Below, one piece after another: positions 34,821 to 46,758 of a stretch of DNA of 64,000 nt (within the stretch, counting starts at the first letter, position 1; each line of letters opens with the position of its first letter). Location of the stretch: the NCBI RefSeq assembly GCF_040183065.1, contig NC_091132.1:160167602-160231601 (forward strand). Reading direction: 5' to 3'. The position numbers were made by a program, and so were the translations under genes. Source of the stretch: Periplaneta americana. Taxonomy: Eukaryota; Arthropoda; Insecta; Blattodea; Blattidae. A model generated the notes under the pieces. It was given only the letters and a program-made list of their open reading frames with translations, had not been told where the DNA came from and ran no database searches.

Positions 34821-36463
34821 ATGAAGAGTTTTATAGAGAATGTAGAATTTAGTTGTACCATATACGTATAATGAAATAAAGTGAACATTTTATTGGTCAA
34901 GGTAGAATATCCAGCGGTCACTGAACGAATATTGCAAACTTTTATCACTGCCAATCGTTATAAACCAATTTTCAATACTTTTATCACAGTCACGAGACAT
35001 TTCAATTCTTATTGTACGGTATTATATATATATATATATATATATATAATCCCTACATTAACACATTTACCATATCACAAAACAACCATGTAATAGTTTA
35101 ACATTAGACTTAGTTGCAACATGACATAAATAATAAATAATTATAAAGATACAATGGAAAGTTACGTTGTCATTGACGATGTTACAATGGAGTTATAATA
35201 TAATATACCGTCATGTTTATTTTCTTTTAATTCACGATTTGATTATATATTATAGATTAATACGATTAAGTTGAGTGTACATAATATTTAGTACTCACCA
35301 TTTTGTTTTATTCACCATTCGCTTCGACTCTATTCCTCGAATAGTATAAGCTTTTGTACTTAATTTCTGTTTGCTGTATCCTGGATACTTCTTTTAAGAA
35401 AGTCGGTAAAATTTGAAAAGGCGTGTTCAAATCGGTAAGGAGTCGAATTATTGGTCGTTGTTACGTAACAAAATTGTCTACAAAAACTGAAATAATCACA
35501 TACGGTAACTATGCTAAAGTTAGTTTCACTACTAGCTATTTCTAAAGTTATTCCATAAAGCCAATAATATAAAAGAACGATGTTCTGCAAAATTGAAACT
35601 GTACACTCTCCAAACCAAGTATTTTTTGTGATAGCAGTATTTTTCTTACAGTTACTGCAGTGTAGTTCAAAAGCAAAAAAACACTTTTGACGATCGTTTG
35701 TGAGTTTTAAATGTCAATTGTTCTTCACAATGCACACGATTCTTTGGTTCTTCTGATGGACGTCAGTAAGTTATATTCCCTATAAAACTGAACAATTTTT
35801 TCTACACTTTTTAGTAATGATATAATATCTATCCACGTTAAATTCTGTCGTATATTTTCGTCATATTGCACAATTCTACTACCACTCGTTTTCATACTGG
35901 TACTCGAAATAATGTCTGCTACGAATGTACAAATTTATAACCTGTCAACCTTATCAGGACTACGTATTCTGACACCTATTATTTTGTTTATAGACTATTG
36001 TCATAAAATTGTAATTATAATTCTACAGATAAATGACCGTTGATTTATAACTTGTCTCCTTCGCTAAGGTGTCGGACAAATAATGAGATGTAAAGGTTCT
36101 TGGGTCGAATCTGAATGTCAGCAGTGTTTAGTAAATAAATTGTAGAAATGTAATACTGTATAATGTATAAATGAGTGTGTGTGTATATATGTATACATAT
36201 ATAATTAGAGTGTAATTGTAAACATGTAAAATATGTAGAAATGAAGAACATAAAAGAGAAAGATAGGAGTAAAGGGAACTAAGTAGATAGAGAAGAAAGA
36301 GAGATAAGTTAAGACAATAATTTTAATTAAATACTAATATTTTGTTAGAAGTGATATCATCAATGACATCATACATTTCCATCGTATATTTAAATTTACC
36401 GACTTAGTGTCTGTAAAAGTCAAAACACAAGATAAACATTTAAATTCCTTGCACTCCTCTCAC
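34821..36463. other. Non-coding stretch with TA microsatellite
   Basis: A TA run lies at about 35023-35049. From about 35090 the string GTTTAACATTAGACTTAGTT, then GCAACATGACATAA, recalls the intron 3' of the other linker exons. This is probably the decayed intron of E5. No gene is supported. The 36045-36251 minus frame is low complexity. Confidence 0.45.
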
Positions 36464-36577
36464 CTGTGATTCACGTTTCACCACAGGGAACGAAATTGGC
36501 ATTGGATCTTCCTCAACTTCCACCTCAGACGTGAAAGCTTTTCCCTGGTTCACATATTCTTCCGAGTAATAAGACAT
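36464..36577 (-). CDS. Linker exon E5 of a zinc-finger gene (5' part diverged)
   Basis: The donor TCACAG|GTGAGAGG is intact on the minus strand. Reading back from it gives MSYYSEEYVNQGKAFTSEVE and VEEDPMPISFPVVKRESQ, 38 codons from an ATG at 36577. The upstream acceptor found in E1, E2 and E4 is not recognisable, and an in-frame stop lies just before the ATG. It is either a first coding exon or a decaying copy. It belongs to the same family as E1-E4 and lies between the two finger exons. Confidence 0.55.
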
Positions 36578-36708
36578 CTTTGCTTATGCCTACGAATTGT
36601 AACATAGAGAGCCATTAAATTGCTGCATGCAGTATCTCCTTCCTCGTTACGACACAAGCACTGCCGTCTGGATTGTACGCCGTGGTCTCAAGGAAGGACA
36701 GGGGGTCA

Positions 36709-36742
36709 GGGTAGACTCTCTTTCTAACTCGTTGGGGTAGAC
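36709..36742. other. hAT excision scar
   Basis: GGGTAGAC is repeated at 36709-36716 and 36735-36742. Between them lie exactly 18 bp, TCTCTTTCTAACTCGTTG. These are identical to the last 18 bp of the hAT-type element ending at 44696. An 8-bp duplication enclosing only one terminal fragment is what an incomplete excision or large internal deletion leaves. Confidence 0.75.
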
Positions 36743-37391
36743 TAAATCATTAAGAAAGTATTTTCAAGACGGCCGTGTTCAAACAGACGTACGTGGTTCT
36801 GAATGACTGTAATAAATTTCATGTTTTATACTTTTTTGTAATAATTTTTAGCATTATTATTTTTCTTCTATTATTACTTATTAATACTATTAATAGTAAG
36901 CGCTGATAGTATTTAATAGGTAAAATGAAACAATCAGTTACTGTTTCTCCATACTAATACTAGATCGATGACGCGATATATCATGTCATGTGGGCTACGA
37001 TGGAAATAATTCAAAATATTAATGTTTCCTGGTTTCCTTTCTCCCAACCTACACCATATCACTGCATTTGCTTCCTCACATATAGTGCTCTACTTGTCTC
37101 TTTCCCCGCAACTTACTTTATTCTTGTTACTACTTTATATTAGATTGGAATATCCCACTTACCTTTAAATACGCCGGGAAATCCTAGAACCTTTCATTTA
37201 GTAAACCACTATAATACCCATTACGCTATGAATTCGTTTGAACAAACCCTTAAAAATTATGTTTACGTACAATTAACATCTAATACTTCCAAAGGAATTA
37301 AGCATATGACTTTATTATTATATAGTAGAACTTAATTCATTATTTTGCTATTAACTTGATTACACTTAATATGTCATATAGATAATTAATT

Positions 37392-37605
37392 GTCGGCCTG
37401 GGTGGCGCAGTCGGTACAGTCCTTGCCTTCTGTGCCCGAGGTTGCGGGTGCGATCCCGGCCCAGGTCGATGGCATGTGCTTAAATGCGACACGCTCATGT
37501 CAGTAGATTTACTGGCATGTAAAATAACTCTTGCGAGAGAAATTTCCGATACACCGGAGACGCCGATATAACATCGGCAGTTACGAGCGTCGTTAAATAT
37601 AACAA
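37392..37605 (+). mobile_element. tRNA-derived SINE
   Basis: The head reads GGCCTGGGTGGCGCAGTCGG (A box) and GGTTGCGGGTGCGATCCCGG (B box). The body includes CTCATGTCAGTAGATTTACT. The 3' end is ACATCGGCAGTTACGAGCGT followed by a short A/T tail. The architecture is typical of insect tRNA SINEs and I recall close relatives in cockroaches. Target duplication is uncertain. Confidence 0.85.
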
Positions 37606-37879
37606 TTTAAAAGAATTAAATCATTAAATCACTGATCCATTAACTTAATATTATACAAGGATCCAAGATGATGGCATTATTACGCTTATCCACTATCTAT
37701 TGTGTCATTGTATGTATATTAAATATATTGAGGAAGTCAAATTGCCTCATTTTCTTTAAAACAGTTTTTCGAACGTGGAATGTAATCTTCGGACATACCG
37801 GTACGTAACGTCATATAGGCATATTATATCATCCAACTTATTTATCAGAAAACAGCGACTCTTCCTTGGATACTACCAG

Positions 37880-38770
37880 TTAATTATGTACCGTGTATCG
37901 AAGTCTAAGCCAGCTAGATCGCCATTACCTTCCTTTTATGACCAGACAGGAACTCGTAAAAATAAGTTAGGGAAGTGTTGTGTTTTTCAGGATGTGTGGT
38001 TAACAGAGAGGAGAAATCGGCTTCAGATGAGTAACACTACTGCCAAATTTAGGTTATCAACCGGTATATAAAGGATTAATGTAAGATATGAAGGAAAACG
38101 CGCAGTGGAAGCTGTCTTTAAAAAAAAAAAATTATAGGCCTAATACAGGTGGTGTGACAAATGTTAGGCAGTCTCTTATTATGTTCAGATTCTTTATAAA
38201 GAAAGAGTCGAAAGAAGAAAATCTTGTGTAGCATAAGTTGCATCGCCTTACCATGGCGTTGTCCACAGTGTAAGTTACAATACTCATCATTGTGCAAATA
38301 AACTGGTTCCAAAACTCGCACCTCAATCCGAAATTGCTTGCGAAATATCGAGTGTGTGCACAAAAGCTGCCAGTATTGTTGAGAGTGTTCTGGACTACAT
38401 ACTCAGGATTGAGTCATTCAAGATATCAAAAACAGTTATTTTACTTCTTAGTAGCATATTAGTTGAAATTATTGTAGTTCAACGCTTACGAAGTCGTACT
38501 TCTTATCTCAAGGGGAAGAAGAGTGCAGGAGTATGTTGCAGTCTGTTTTGAGTGAAGATGGCGATATTTCAGTATATTTGTGCACTTTATGCTTCCTTCA
38601 CAATGCACTTAAAGTGTTTCACAGAATCACTGAAGAGCTGGAACATAAGTCATTTACATCAACTCAATTGATACCGTTATATTAAAACTGAAATCTGAGC
38701 TTGACAATAGGCAAGTTGTTAAATTTTGTGGTAGTGAAGTCAATAAAATATTTAAGCACATGGTAGGATT
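37880..38770 (+). pseudogene. hAT-type transposase remnant, KIAA1586-like
   Basis: Plus-strand pieces in shifting frames are KLGKCCVFQDVWLTE near 37965, LAPQSEIACEISSVCTKAAS near 38320, and LKVFHRITEELEHKSFTSTQ near 38615. They resemble the zinc-knuckle/WL, the SxIAKKLSxxRTKAxAIV and the later helical sections of KIAA1586-like hAT proteins, in the right order. Large parts are missing and the catalytic residues are not visible. The call rests on remembered family patterns. Confidence 0.45.
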
Positions 38771-38908
38771 AAGATAAACACAAGTTTCTTTCTAGTGCAT
38801 CGCTTTTTTTCGACAAAGCTCTGCAATATCATGTAAATCATATGACCTTGAAGTTTTAGTAAAAAAATAAAGACAACTTTCGAGTTTGAAAATTCCGCCT
38901 CAGGCTTG

Positions 38909-38946
38909 GCAGGCAGGCAGGCAGGCAGGCGGGCGGGCAGGCAGGC
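38909..38946. repeat. GGCA microsatellite
   Basis: About nine copies of GGCA with two GGCG variants. Confidence 0.9.
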
Positions 38947-38993
38947 ATTTATTGGCCTTAGGAAATACAATGATTTCATGGCATCGTCAGAGT

Positions 38994-38995
38994 CA

Positions 38996-39039
<44 letters not shown>

Positions 39040-39172
39040 CATTATTATTTCTGAAGCTTTCATGAGCTTTCTGCTCTCTTCTTTTCATGCTTAGCTAAGC
39101 GTCAAGTTTCAGTGTTTGGGGCCGGTGGCCTTGCGAGCCATAGCTCGCTGATCCCTGAAGCATCGGACTCCC
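38994..39172 (-). mobile_element. Short retroposon, minus strand, 14-bp target duplication
   Basis: GGCATCGTCAGAGT is repeated exactly at 38980-38993 and 39173-39186. The 179-bp insert starts on the plus strand with CATTTTTT and an ATT repeat, which is an AAT-rich 3' tail seen from the minus strand. It ends at CTGAAGCATCGGACTCCC. This is target-primed retroposition of a short, probably 5'-truncated, SINE or LINE end. Confidence 0.85.
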
Positions 39173-39719
39173 GGCATCGTCAGAGTGAATACATAATAAA
39201 ATTAATTGATAATACGGAAACGGTTAATAATAAGCTTATACAAAAAATTATGTACACTAATTTATTAATCGACAATTTCAAGAAGCAGTAGAAGTAAACG
39301 AAGGGCAATATGTAATAATTCGGTTACATGAATATTCTCCACGTCCCAATAATTTGAAACTGAAACGGAAACTGAAAGTAGTACCAGTGGGCTGTGTGCT
39401 ATTATTAAGCAAGGCTTTCCTTGAATGTCTCATTATTTTTGTGAACATTACAGCTACTTTTGCATCATGATATTGTCATAGCATGAGTGATAGTGCTTCT
39501 AATGCATTAAAGAAAACGAGGAAGCAAGGACAAGATCCTACGCAGTCCGGTCGGAAAAATATGCGTGTGTCAGTGAATGCATATAGAACAAATTATAAAT
39601 TTCGTTCTTATTTCAATTAACAATCGCAATTGAATAAGGCAATATACCATAATAGCTCTATTTAATACAGGAAAAATTGTACATTTAACACATATTCAAA
39701 TTTGTTAGTAATGTTTTAA

Positions 39720-42013
39720 TTCTTAACTACTATCGTCGGGTCAATAATGACCCAGTCACTTTAATTTCTTAAATATCTGTGCGAGTTTTAATAATTCATT
39801 GTTGTGGCTTTCTGTATTCTTCCACGGCGGTGTTCTGCATCAGTTAAAGCTTGCTTGTCGTCAGAAAAAGTTGTATCTTGCTCACAAGGAGCAAGTCGGT
39901 TCAGCAGTGACCCGACGATAGTAGTTAATGCAACTTTCTTTGCGATTAGTGTTTTTATATTGTATTTTCTTTTGTGAATAATTCCACCATGAGTGAGGAA
40001 GAAAATTACTGCTTGGTTAGACGAAGTGTCTGACAATGATTTAAGTGATGCAGAAACTATAGTAAGTGATCATGATAAACAGAGTGAGGAAGAAATTCCA
40101 GTTGAAGATCTCTGGGAAATATTACATTCCTCAACAGAAAATTCAAGTGAACTGGATCAACCAGAGATATTTGCGTGCCGGAGGGTAAGTCATGCACATT
40201 AACAGTGACGTCTCTTGAAATAGAATTAGTAGCGGCTTGTGAAGCAGGATTAGTGGCGGCTCGTGAAGAGGATTCATCTGAATTTCTACAACGTGAACCA
40301 GCTATAACTATAGGACTAACTCAAGAACCAGAGGCATCTACATTGACAGAACGTGAACTAGAGGTATGTGCAGTGGGAGATTGTGAACCAGAGATATTTC
40401 AAACATAATATACAGGAAATGGAGAACGTGTTTATGGAAAAAATTGATACAAATGGTTTACTGCACCTTTCCACAGTTCGCGGACCAGACAACATACCGT
40501 AATATAGTTAGGATAAAATTGCCTCAACTTAGAGGTGCAACAAGAACGATTCATTCTAATGAACCAATTGATTTTTGGAAGTTACTTTTTGACGATAAAA
40601 TTCTGAATTTGATTGTTACTAATACAAATGCAAAAATAACAGAACTTTCTGCAAACTATGGTAAAACAGCTTCATCCACTAATCACACCGATACTGTGGA
40701 ACTGAATGCTTTTCTGGGGCTACTGTTTTGGAGTGGAGTTTTCAAGTCTGGCAATGACGACGCAAAGGGTTTGTGGTATGCTGACGGTACCGGCAGAGAT
40801 ATTTTCAGAGCTACAATGAGTTTAGATCGATTTCTGTTTCTAGTGATTTCAATACGGTTTGATGATCCTGCTTGTCTTTTTTCTTCAGTGCATCATGACA
40901 GCAACATTGCCGAAAATGGAAAGCCAGAAATTATTGAAGATTGCAACAGAACTAAAGGAGAGGTAGATTCATTGGACCAAAAGTGTGCAAACTACACTGT
41001 TCAGAGAAGAAAGAGAAGATGGCCACTTGCAATTTTCATGGCATTAATGGACATTGCTTCTGTCAATGCCCATGTGCTTTTCACATCGAAAGACATACAT
41101 GCTAACATAAGTCGTAGGGATTTCGGTGTAAATTTAGGGAAAACTTTAGTTAGCCCACATATTCAACGCAGGATGCTTGAATCTAGACTTCCTAGAACAT
41201 TATGAGCAACCATGAAGAAAATTGTTGGAGAGAAGGATAAACCTGAGAGAAGAGAGGAGCCACCTACGAAAAGGAGACGGTGTTAGGTTTGCCCACCTTC
41301 TGTTGACAACAGGCATTCCACAGTCTGCAGTGAATGCAATAGCACTGTTTGCAAGAAATATTGCACTGTTAAGATCATCTGTAATCCTTGCAGTGAAGAG
41401 ATACTTAGCACTGATAATGATGAGTGAAAGTGTCAATGAAGATGAATATTGTAGTGCCTGGTGACATTGGTCATGGATTATTCATATGTCTCTTAGCTAT
41501 TCTTTCATGTATTCAGTGCTTTTTTATCGTAGGAACATTTTTTATTTTATGTTTAATGGCCAAATAATGAAAATGATAATTTTGATTTTCTTTCTTTTTC
41601 ATTCACAGCTTTTGTTATACAAGTATATTAGTTGCTTGCAATTTTGTTTAAAGAAATTATACTTTCGCCAATTTCCTTGACAGTTTTGTTGTTACATGCT
41701 TCAATAACAGTAATAATGCATATGTATAGTGAATAAATTATTAATTATATATGTTTTGTATGTATTTACAAATCATTGAAAATGTACGATAAAAATTTGA
41801 TTAACATTTAAACATGATGTATTAGAGAAGGTAAATTGGATAATTTCAATGAATGTTATGAATACGGTCTTTAAAACCTCCAAAAATACTGTGTGCTTTA
41901 ATAGAAAGTTCAAAACTTTCCTCAGTCTCGCAATATATAGAAAAATGTTTTCAGGTCAGATTTGACTCGATGATAGTACTTGTGATCCACAAAAGGACAA
42001 TAGTAGTTAAGGG
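39720..42013 (+). mobile_element. piggyBac element with internal deletion, 2294 bp
   Basis: TTAA target duplications lie at 39716-39719 and 42014-42017. The inverted ends are TTCTTAACTACTATCGTC on the left and, reversed, CCCTTAACTACTATTGTC on the right. An inverted copy of the left end (GTGACCCGACGATAGTAGTT) lies inside near 39906-39930. The TTAA target is diagnostic of piggyBac. The coding region is present but shortened, so the element could only move with help. Confidence 0.95.
39989..41420 (+). pseudogene. piggyBac transposase, internally deleted
   Basis: The ATG at 39989 gives MSEEEN, and a one-base shift near 40000 leads into ITAWLDEVSDNDLSDAE, the acidic N-terminus usual for the family. 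The main frame runs 40444-41205. It has IVRIKLPQLRG, NAFLGLLFWSGVFKS and MSLDRFLFLVISIRFDD, then jumps at about residue 140 to KPEIIEDCNRTKGEVDSLDQ. The stretch with the first two catalytic aspartates is gone, while the third, in EVDSLDQ, is kept. After a stop at 41203 the same frame spells a cysteine-rich zinc-binding tail (RRRC, VCPPSV, VCSECNSTVCKKYC, CNPC) with another stop inside it. Confidence 0.9.
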
Positions 42014-42017
42014 TTAA

Positions 42018-43174
42018 AGGTTTGTAATCAAGATTTATAAAAATATGTTATTGTTATTGTGGCTTTACCTCATACCTAACGGATTTATTGATGAAAATGG
42101 CCAAAAAACACCTCTTTCTTAAGCCATGACCGAGCTTTTGCACAAAACGAAAAATGCAAGCTTAAGTGCGATTTTCAGGTACCAGTAGATTTAATAAAAG
42201 TAAATATTGTTTCATAAAAACATTAACCTTATGTACGTTGCATGTATCTCACTCATCTCAGCTCTGTAACTTTAAAACTGCTTCTCAACACACTCTTCCA
42301 ACAACTAGGCTAAACTTCAGAGCTCGAAAACTTAGTGGATAAGAATAACAAAGGCGTAGTGATGACTCGAACAACTTTTCAGTTATTTAGAACACTGGAC
42401 TGAGAGTGGCTATTTCAGCAAGAAAGTGAATTTGAACAATATTACCACTTCTCTTTAGACTTTAGTTGTACCAGCAAGCTTCTAGCCGGAAAGGGAGGGA
42501 TTTGCGAGATATGATGAATTGTCTAAAGGATGAAAATAAACCTTTTTATAAATTCCTCAGGAGATATTATTTCAAATATAATATATTTGACAGAACAATG
42601 GTTCATTCATGAAAGATTTGCTTCAATTAATTTATATTTACCTATGTTCATTTTTTGAGGAAAATATATTCTTTATTGTATTCGTATAGGTTATTAATTG
42701 TTGTATGTAGGAGTTGGAAGAAATTAATCTGTTTCCATATTGATATTGATTGATTTTATTCAACAATTATACTTAGTACAGTATAGTTCACAAAGCCCGT
42801 TACATTATGTAGTCTTGTATCACAAACCGACGTTGCACTATATTTTTCATGGTCATGACTTAGTATACATAAGAAATAACATGATACATATGTAAAACTA
42901 TGGTTACTTTAATAAAATGTTTACAAGTAGTCTGATTATATGTCTACAAAAGTTTTTTTCTGATTCACAACAAACCAAGAACGGAAACGGCAATGCTTAT
43001 AGATGTCAGTAACAACACGTATTTCGATATAACTCATTGATATTATATGTGCATAATTGACCAACGGCTAACATATACACACGTTCACCACCTTGAAAAT
43101 TTAGGACCTAAAATATATATGAATTCAATTCACGTGGTAACATGTTCAGGTAAGTGTAGCATAACACCGAAAAT
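42018..43174. other. Non-coding stretch
   Basis: No supported gene. Around 42660-42705 a string (GGAAAATATATTCTTTATTG, then GGTTATTAATTGTTG) weakly resembles the sequence 3' of the finger exons at 2580-2625 and 47460-47510. It may be a relic of a third copy. Confidence 0.4.
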
Positions 43175-43182
43175 GATTCTAC

Positions 43183-44696
43183 CAACGAGTTAGAAAGAGA
43201 AGACTATAGAGTGGCCATGTTGTCCTGTACAGCGCTCTTTGCGGTGTCACCGCGAAACACGGCAGACCTGAGCTAAGCGCCCACATTTGTAAAAATTCGT
43301 CTGCTTACAATATTGTATAACGGAGGTAAGAAGTACAAAAAACCGAAGAAAAAACATGCCTGTTGTGTGCTGCATATAACTGCAATGTCAAAAGGAAAAA
43401 GACAACTGATATATCATATTTCATGTAAATTTTATGAAGTTAAGTCCATAGTTTTGTTAATTAGCAGCACTTTTTTTTTCATGCATAAATGTGTAACAAC
43501 GCCCGGCATAAACAAAATAAATGGTTCACTGGTAATGTACTTAAACTAAATACGGATAAAACCAATACAATTTCGTTCCAGACCCAGTGAAAAACAAATA
43601 GCAATACAATATTAAAACTGTATTTCGACACCGGCATCCTTTATTTCTGCTCCTTCTGTCCCTACTGCTTATACAAGAAGACGATGAGCTGTAGCTTATA
43701 AGAAGTCGGCCTATTTCGAAGACAAACGATTAATCAAATAAATGGTTCACTAGTAATAAAGTTAAACTAAATACGGATAAAACCGCTACAATTCCGTTTC
43801 AAACCTAGTAATAGCAATCAAATATTAAAATTGTATTTCGACACTAGCATCCAAAATAACGCAAAACTCTGGGGTAGGTCGTATTGTTGTTAGTATTTTG
43901 GCTGGAAGGACATGAAAGAACATAATTGAGCACCCATGTGCAATAATGGGGTAAGTATGAATATATTTCGTAACTACTTACCCCATTATTGTACGTGGGT
44001 GCTCAATTATACACTAATAATTATCTGTGGTGCCACAGCCCTTGAAAGGCTCAGACAGACCAGCCGGCTGTTGGCCTCACGTTCACATTTCGATAATAAT
44101 AATTATACTTTACTGTAACAAAAAAAAAAAACTGAAAGCGTGTTTTGTCATGTTTCACCCACGTTACAAGCTTGGAGGTAAAGGTTGTTTACTACAGATA
44201 GGGCCTACTTTCATTCTATATCTTATGGTATAGTAAATAGTTTTGCAACCTGTAGAGACTGGGAAAACAATTTAATAAAATCATCCGAATCATACTCGTT
44301 CATTTTATAGGCAATCTTGCAGGTCACATTTAAAAGAACCTAGGAATATTAACATTTTCTTCAGTATATTTGCTAGGACTTCTTGTCATACTACATGACA
44401 ATTTTGCTTAGGTTATTCTTTAAAGCATTCCTTCTAGGAATAGCTCAAGTGTTTTAAATTTAGCGTACGTAAGTTTAGATTAAGTTCTTAGCACGTATTT
44501 GACGAAATACTAGGTTTTTCCACTTCAGTTTAACTGATTTATGCAAACGAAATTAAGACAGCTGACGATTCTAATGTCAGTTATCACCACGCCCACTTTG
44601 TTTTGGGCGCATAAGTTCATTACCGACGGCCGTTCAATTTTCTTCAAACATGGCGGAGCAATGACCACTCTATATCTTTCTCTTTCTAACTCGTTG
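43183..44696. mobile_element. hAT-type non-autonomous element, 1514 bp
   Basis: GATTCTAC is repeated exactly outside both ends (43175-43182 and 44697-44704), the 8-bp duplication of hAT elements. The inverted ends of 36 bp begin CAACGAGTTAGAAAGAGA on both sides, with about four mismatches further in. There is no transposase. The interior holds two direct copies of a 120-bp segment (43513-43639, 43735-43852), a 36-bp hairpin (43922-44010) and a truncated inverted SINE (about 44027-44095). Confidence 0.92.
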
Positions 44697-44954
44697 GATT
44701 CTACTGAATTGTTTAGATAGTTAGACTCACTGTATGAAGAAGATTTCATGTCACGGCCTCCTTACTAGAGAAAATACGAGGAAAAAGCATATGACGACGA
44801 CAAAATGTATCCACTTTCACGTTCTGTGCAAGTTCATTAATTACGAATGGTCACATTTCAATGTAGCCTACGTATTTGAAAATTATTTCCGTTCTCGTTT
44901 CAGATCCCGGTTTATTGTGAACAAGGCCTAAAAGATTACTTACGTGTGCTAGGG

Positions 44955-45404
44955 CCCATGAAGGTTTAGCTTACAGGACTGAAAGAAACACATTCCAAAG
45001 ACATCATTACAAAATCGCCATGACACAATACTAACAATACCATTCCATCGCACCTCCTCATATTCATCCTCTTTCACAATAGCCCTGCCAAGACTCTGGA
45101 ATTCGTTTCCTGCTAGCATCAGGGACTGTCGAAATAAACTTGAATTCAACCGCAAACTTACTAGGCACTTGGTCAGTAATTGAGACTTGTTCAGACATGG
45201 TTTCCTGTATATAGTTCTCTTAACCTATCACAAAATATTTCAATATCCGGTAATTTCATCACTATAGAATTTTGTTATTGTAGGTTTAATTTGTAATTCA
45301 GTAAATACAAAAATATTCTTTGTTCTTAACTTCTATGATAAAATGTCTAGCTTTCATTAATCAGGCAATCTTGTCGTACTTTAATTTTTATTGTAATTGT
45401 AATT
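44955..45404 (+). pseudogene. 3' part of an older LINE ORF2
   Basis: The frame 45040-45183 reads PFHRTSSYSSSFTIALPRLW, then NSFPASIRDCRNKLEFNRKL and TRHLVSN, and stops. This is the C-terminal section of Jockey/CR1-group LINE ORF2 (HRTxxYxNSFxxxAIRLWNSLP...LEFKxxLxxHL). The element resumes after the inserted RTE-like LINE and ends at about 46885 with GTAGACGGGCAGAAGAGGCC and an AAATAAATA tail. Confidence 0.75.
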
Positions 45405-46720
45405 TAAGAAGGGGGACAAAACCAACTGTGGTAACTTTCGAGGAATATCACTTTTGTTGACGTCGTAAAAAATTTTGTCCAATATTCTTTTGAGAAGATT
45501 AACTCCGTACGTAGATGAAATTATTGGGGATCATCAGTGTGGTTTTAGGCGTAATAAATCGAGTATTGATCAGATTTTTTGGTATTCGACAGATAATGGA
45601 GATAAAATGGGAGTATAAGGGTACAGTACATCAGTTACTCATAGATTTCAAAAAGGCATATGACTCTGTTAAGACGGAGGTATTATATGATATTCTTATT
45701 GAATTTGGTATTCCCAAGAAACTAGTTCGATTAATTAAAATGTGTCTCAGTGAAACATACAGCAGAGCCCGTATAGGTCAGTTTCTATCTGATGCTTTTC
45801 CAATTCACTGCGGGCTAAAGCAAGGAGATGCACTATCACCTTTACTTTTTAACTTTGCTTTAGAATATGCCATTAGGAAAGTTCAGAATAACAGGCAGGG
45901 TTTGGAATTCAACGGGTTAAATCAGCTTGCCTATGCGGATGACGTGAATATGTTAGGAGAAAATCCACAAATGATTAGGGAAAACACGGAAATTTTACTT
46001 GAGGCAAGTAAAGCAATCGGTTTGGAAGTAAATCCCGAAAAGACAAAGTATATGATTATGGCTAGTGAACAGAATATTGTACGAAATGGAAATATAAACA
46101 TTGGAGAGATATCCTTCGAAGGGGTGGAAAAATTCAAAAATCTTGGAGCAACAGTAACAAATATAAATGACACTCGCGAGGAAATTAAACACAGAATAAA
46201 TATGGGAAATGCGTGTTATTATTCGGTTGAGAAGCTTTTATCATCTAGTCTGCTGTCAAAAAATCTGAAAGTTAGAATTTATAAAACAGTTATATTACCG
46301 GTTGTTCTGTATGGCTGTGAAACTTGGACTCTCGCTTTGAGAGAGGAAAAGAGATTAAGGGTGTTTGAGAATAAGGTGCTTAAGAAAATATTTGGGGCTA
46401 AGAGGGATGAAGTTACAGGAGAATGGAGAAAGTTACACAACACGGAACTGCACGCATTGTATTCTTCACCTGACATAATAAGGAACATTAAATCCAGACG
46501 TTTGAGATGGGCAGGGCATGTACTACGTATAGGCGAATTCAGAAATGCATGTAGTATGTTAGTTGGGAGGCCGGAGGGAAAAAGACCTTTGGGGAGGCCG
46601 AGACGTAGATGGGAATATATTATTAAAATGGATTTGATGGAGGTGGATATGATGATAGAGACTGGATTAATCTTGCACAAGATAGGGACCGATGGCTGGC
46701 TTATGCGAGGGTTGCAATGA
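45405..46720 (+). pseudogene. LINE reverse transcriptase fragment
   Basis: The long frame 45515-46720 has the RT motifs in order: [13 protein letters not shown] (motif A), [18 protein letters not shown] (motif B), [10 protein letters not shown] (YADD, motif C) and [14 protein letters not shown] (motif D). The C-terminal section [24 protein letters not shown] follows. The first 20 or so codons of that frame are out of register: the true protein ([20 protein letters not shown]) runs in another frame up to a one-base insertion near 45580. A stop interrupts it near 45463. The endonuclease is missing. It is inactive but fairly young, with one frameshift and one stop. Confidence 0.88.
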
Positions 46721-46758
46721 ACCTTCGGGTTCCTTAAAAGCCACTTTTAAGTAAGTAA
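45405..46758 (+). mobile_element. RTE-like LINE, 5'-truncated, inserted in the older LINE
   Basis: The sequence begins inside the reverse transcriptase (KKGDKTNCGNFRGISLL). After the stop codon comes GAACCTTCGGGTTCCTTAAA and a short GTAAGTAA tail, the microsatellite ending usual for RTE. The flanks at 45404 and 46759 belong to a single older LINE (3' tail at 46759-46885), so this copy is nested. No clean target duplication was found. Confidence 0.8.

Noticed and set aside
38752-39094. Isoleucine-rich ORFs on both strands
   Set aside because: Both are translations of ATT and GGCA microsatellites.
38909-39186. CRISPR-like spaced repeats
   Set aside because: The repeats are a simple microsatellite plus one target-site duplication, and the genome is eukaryotic.
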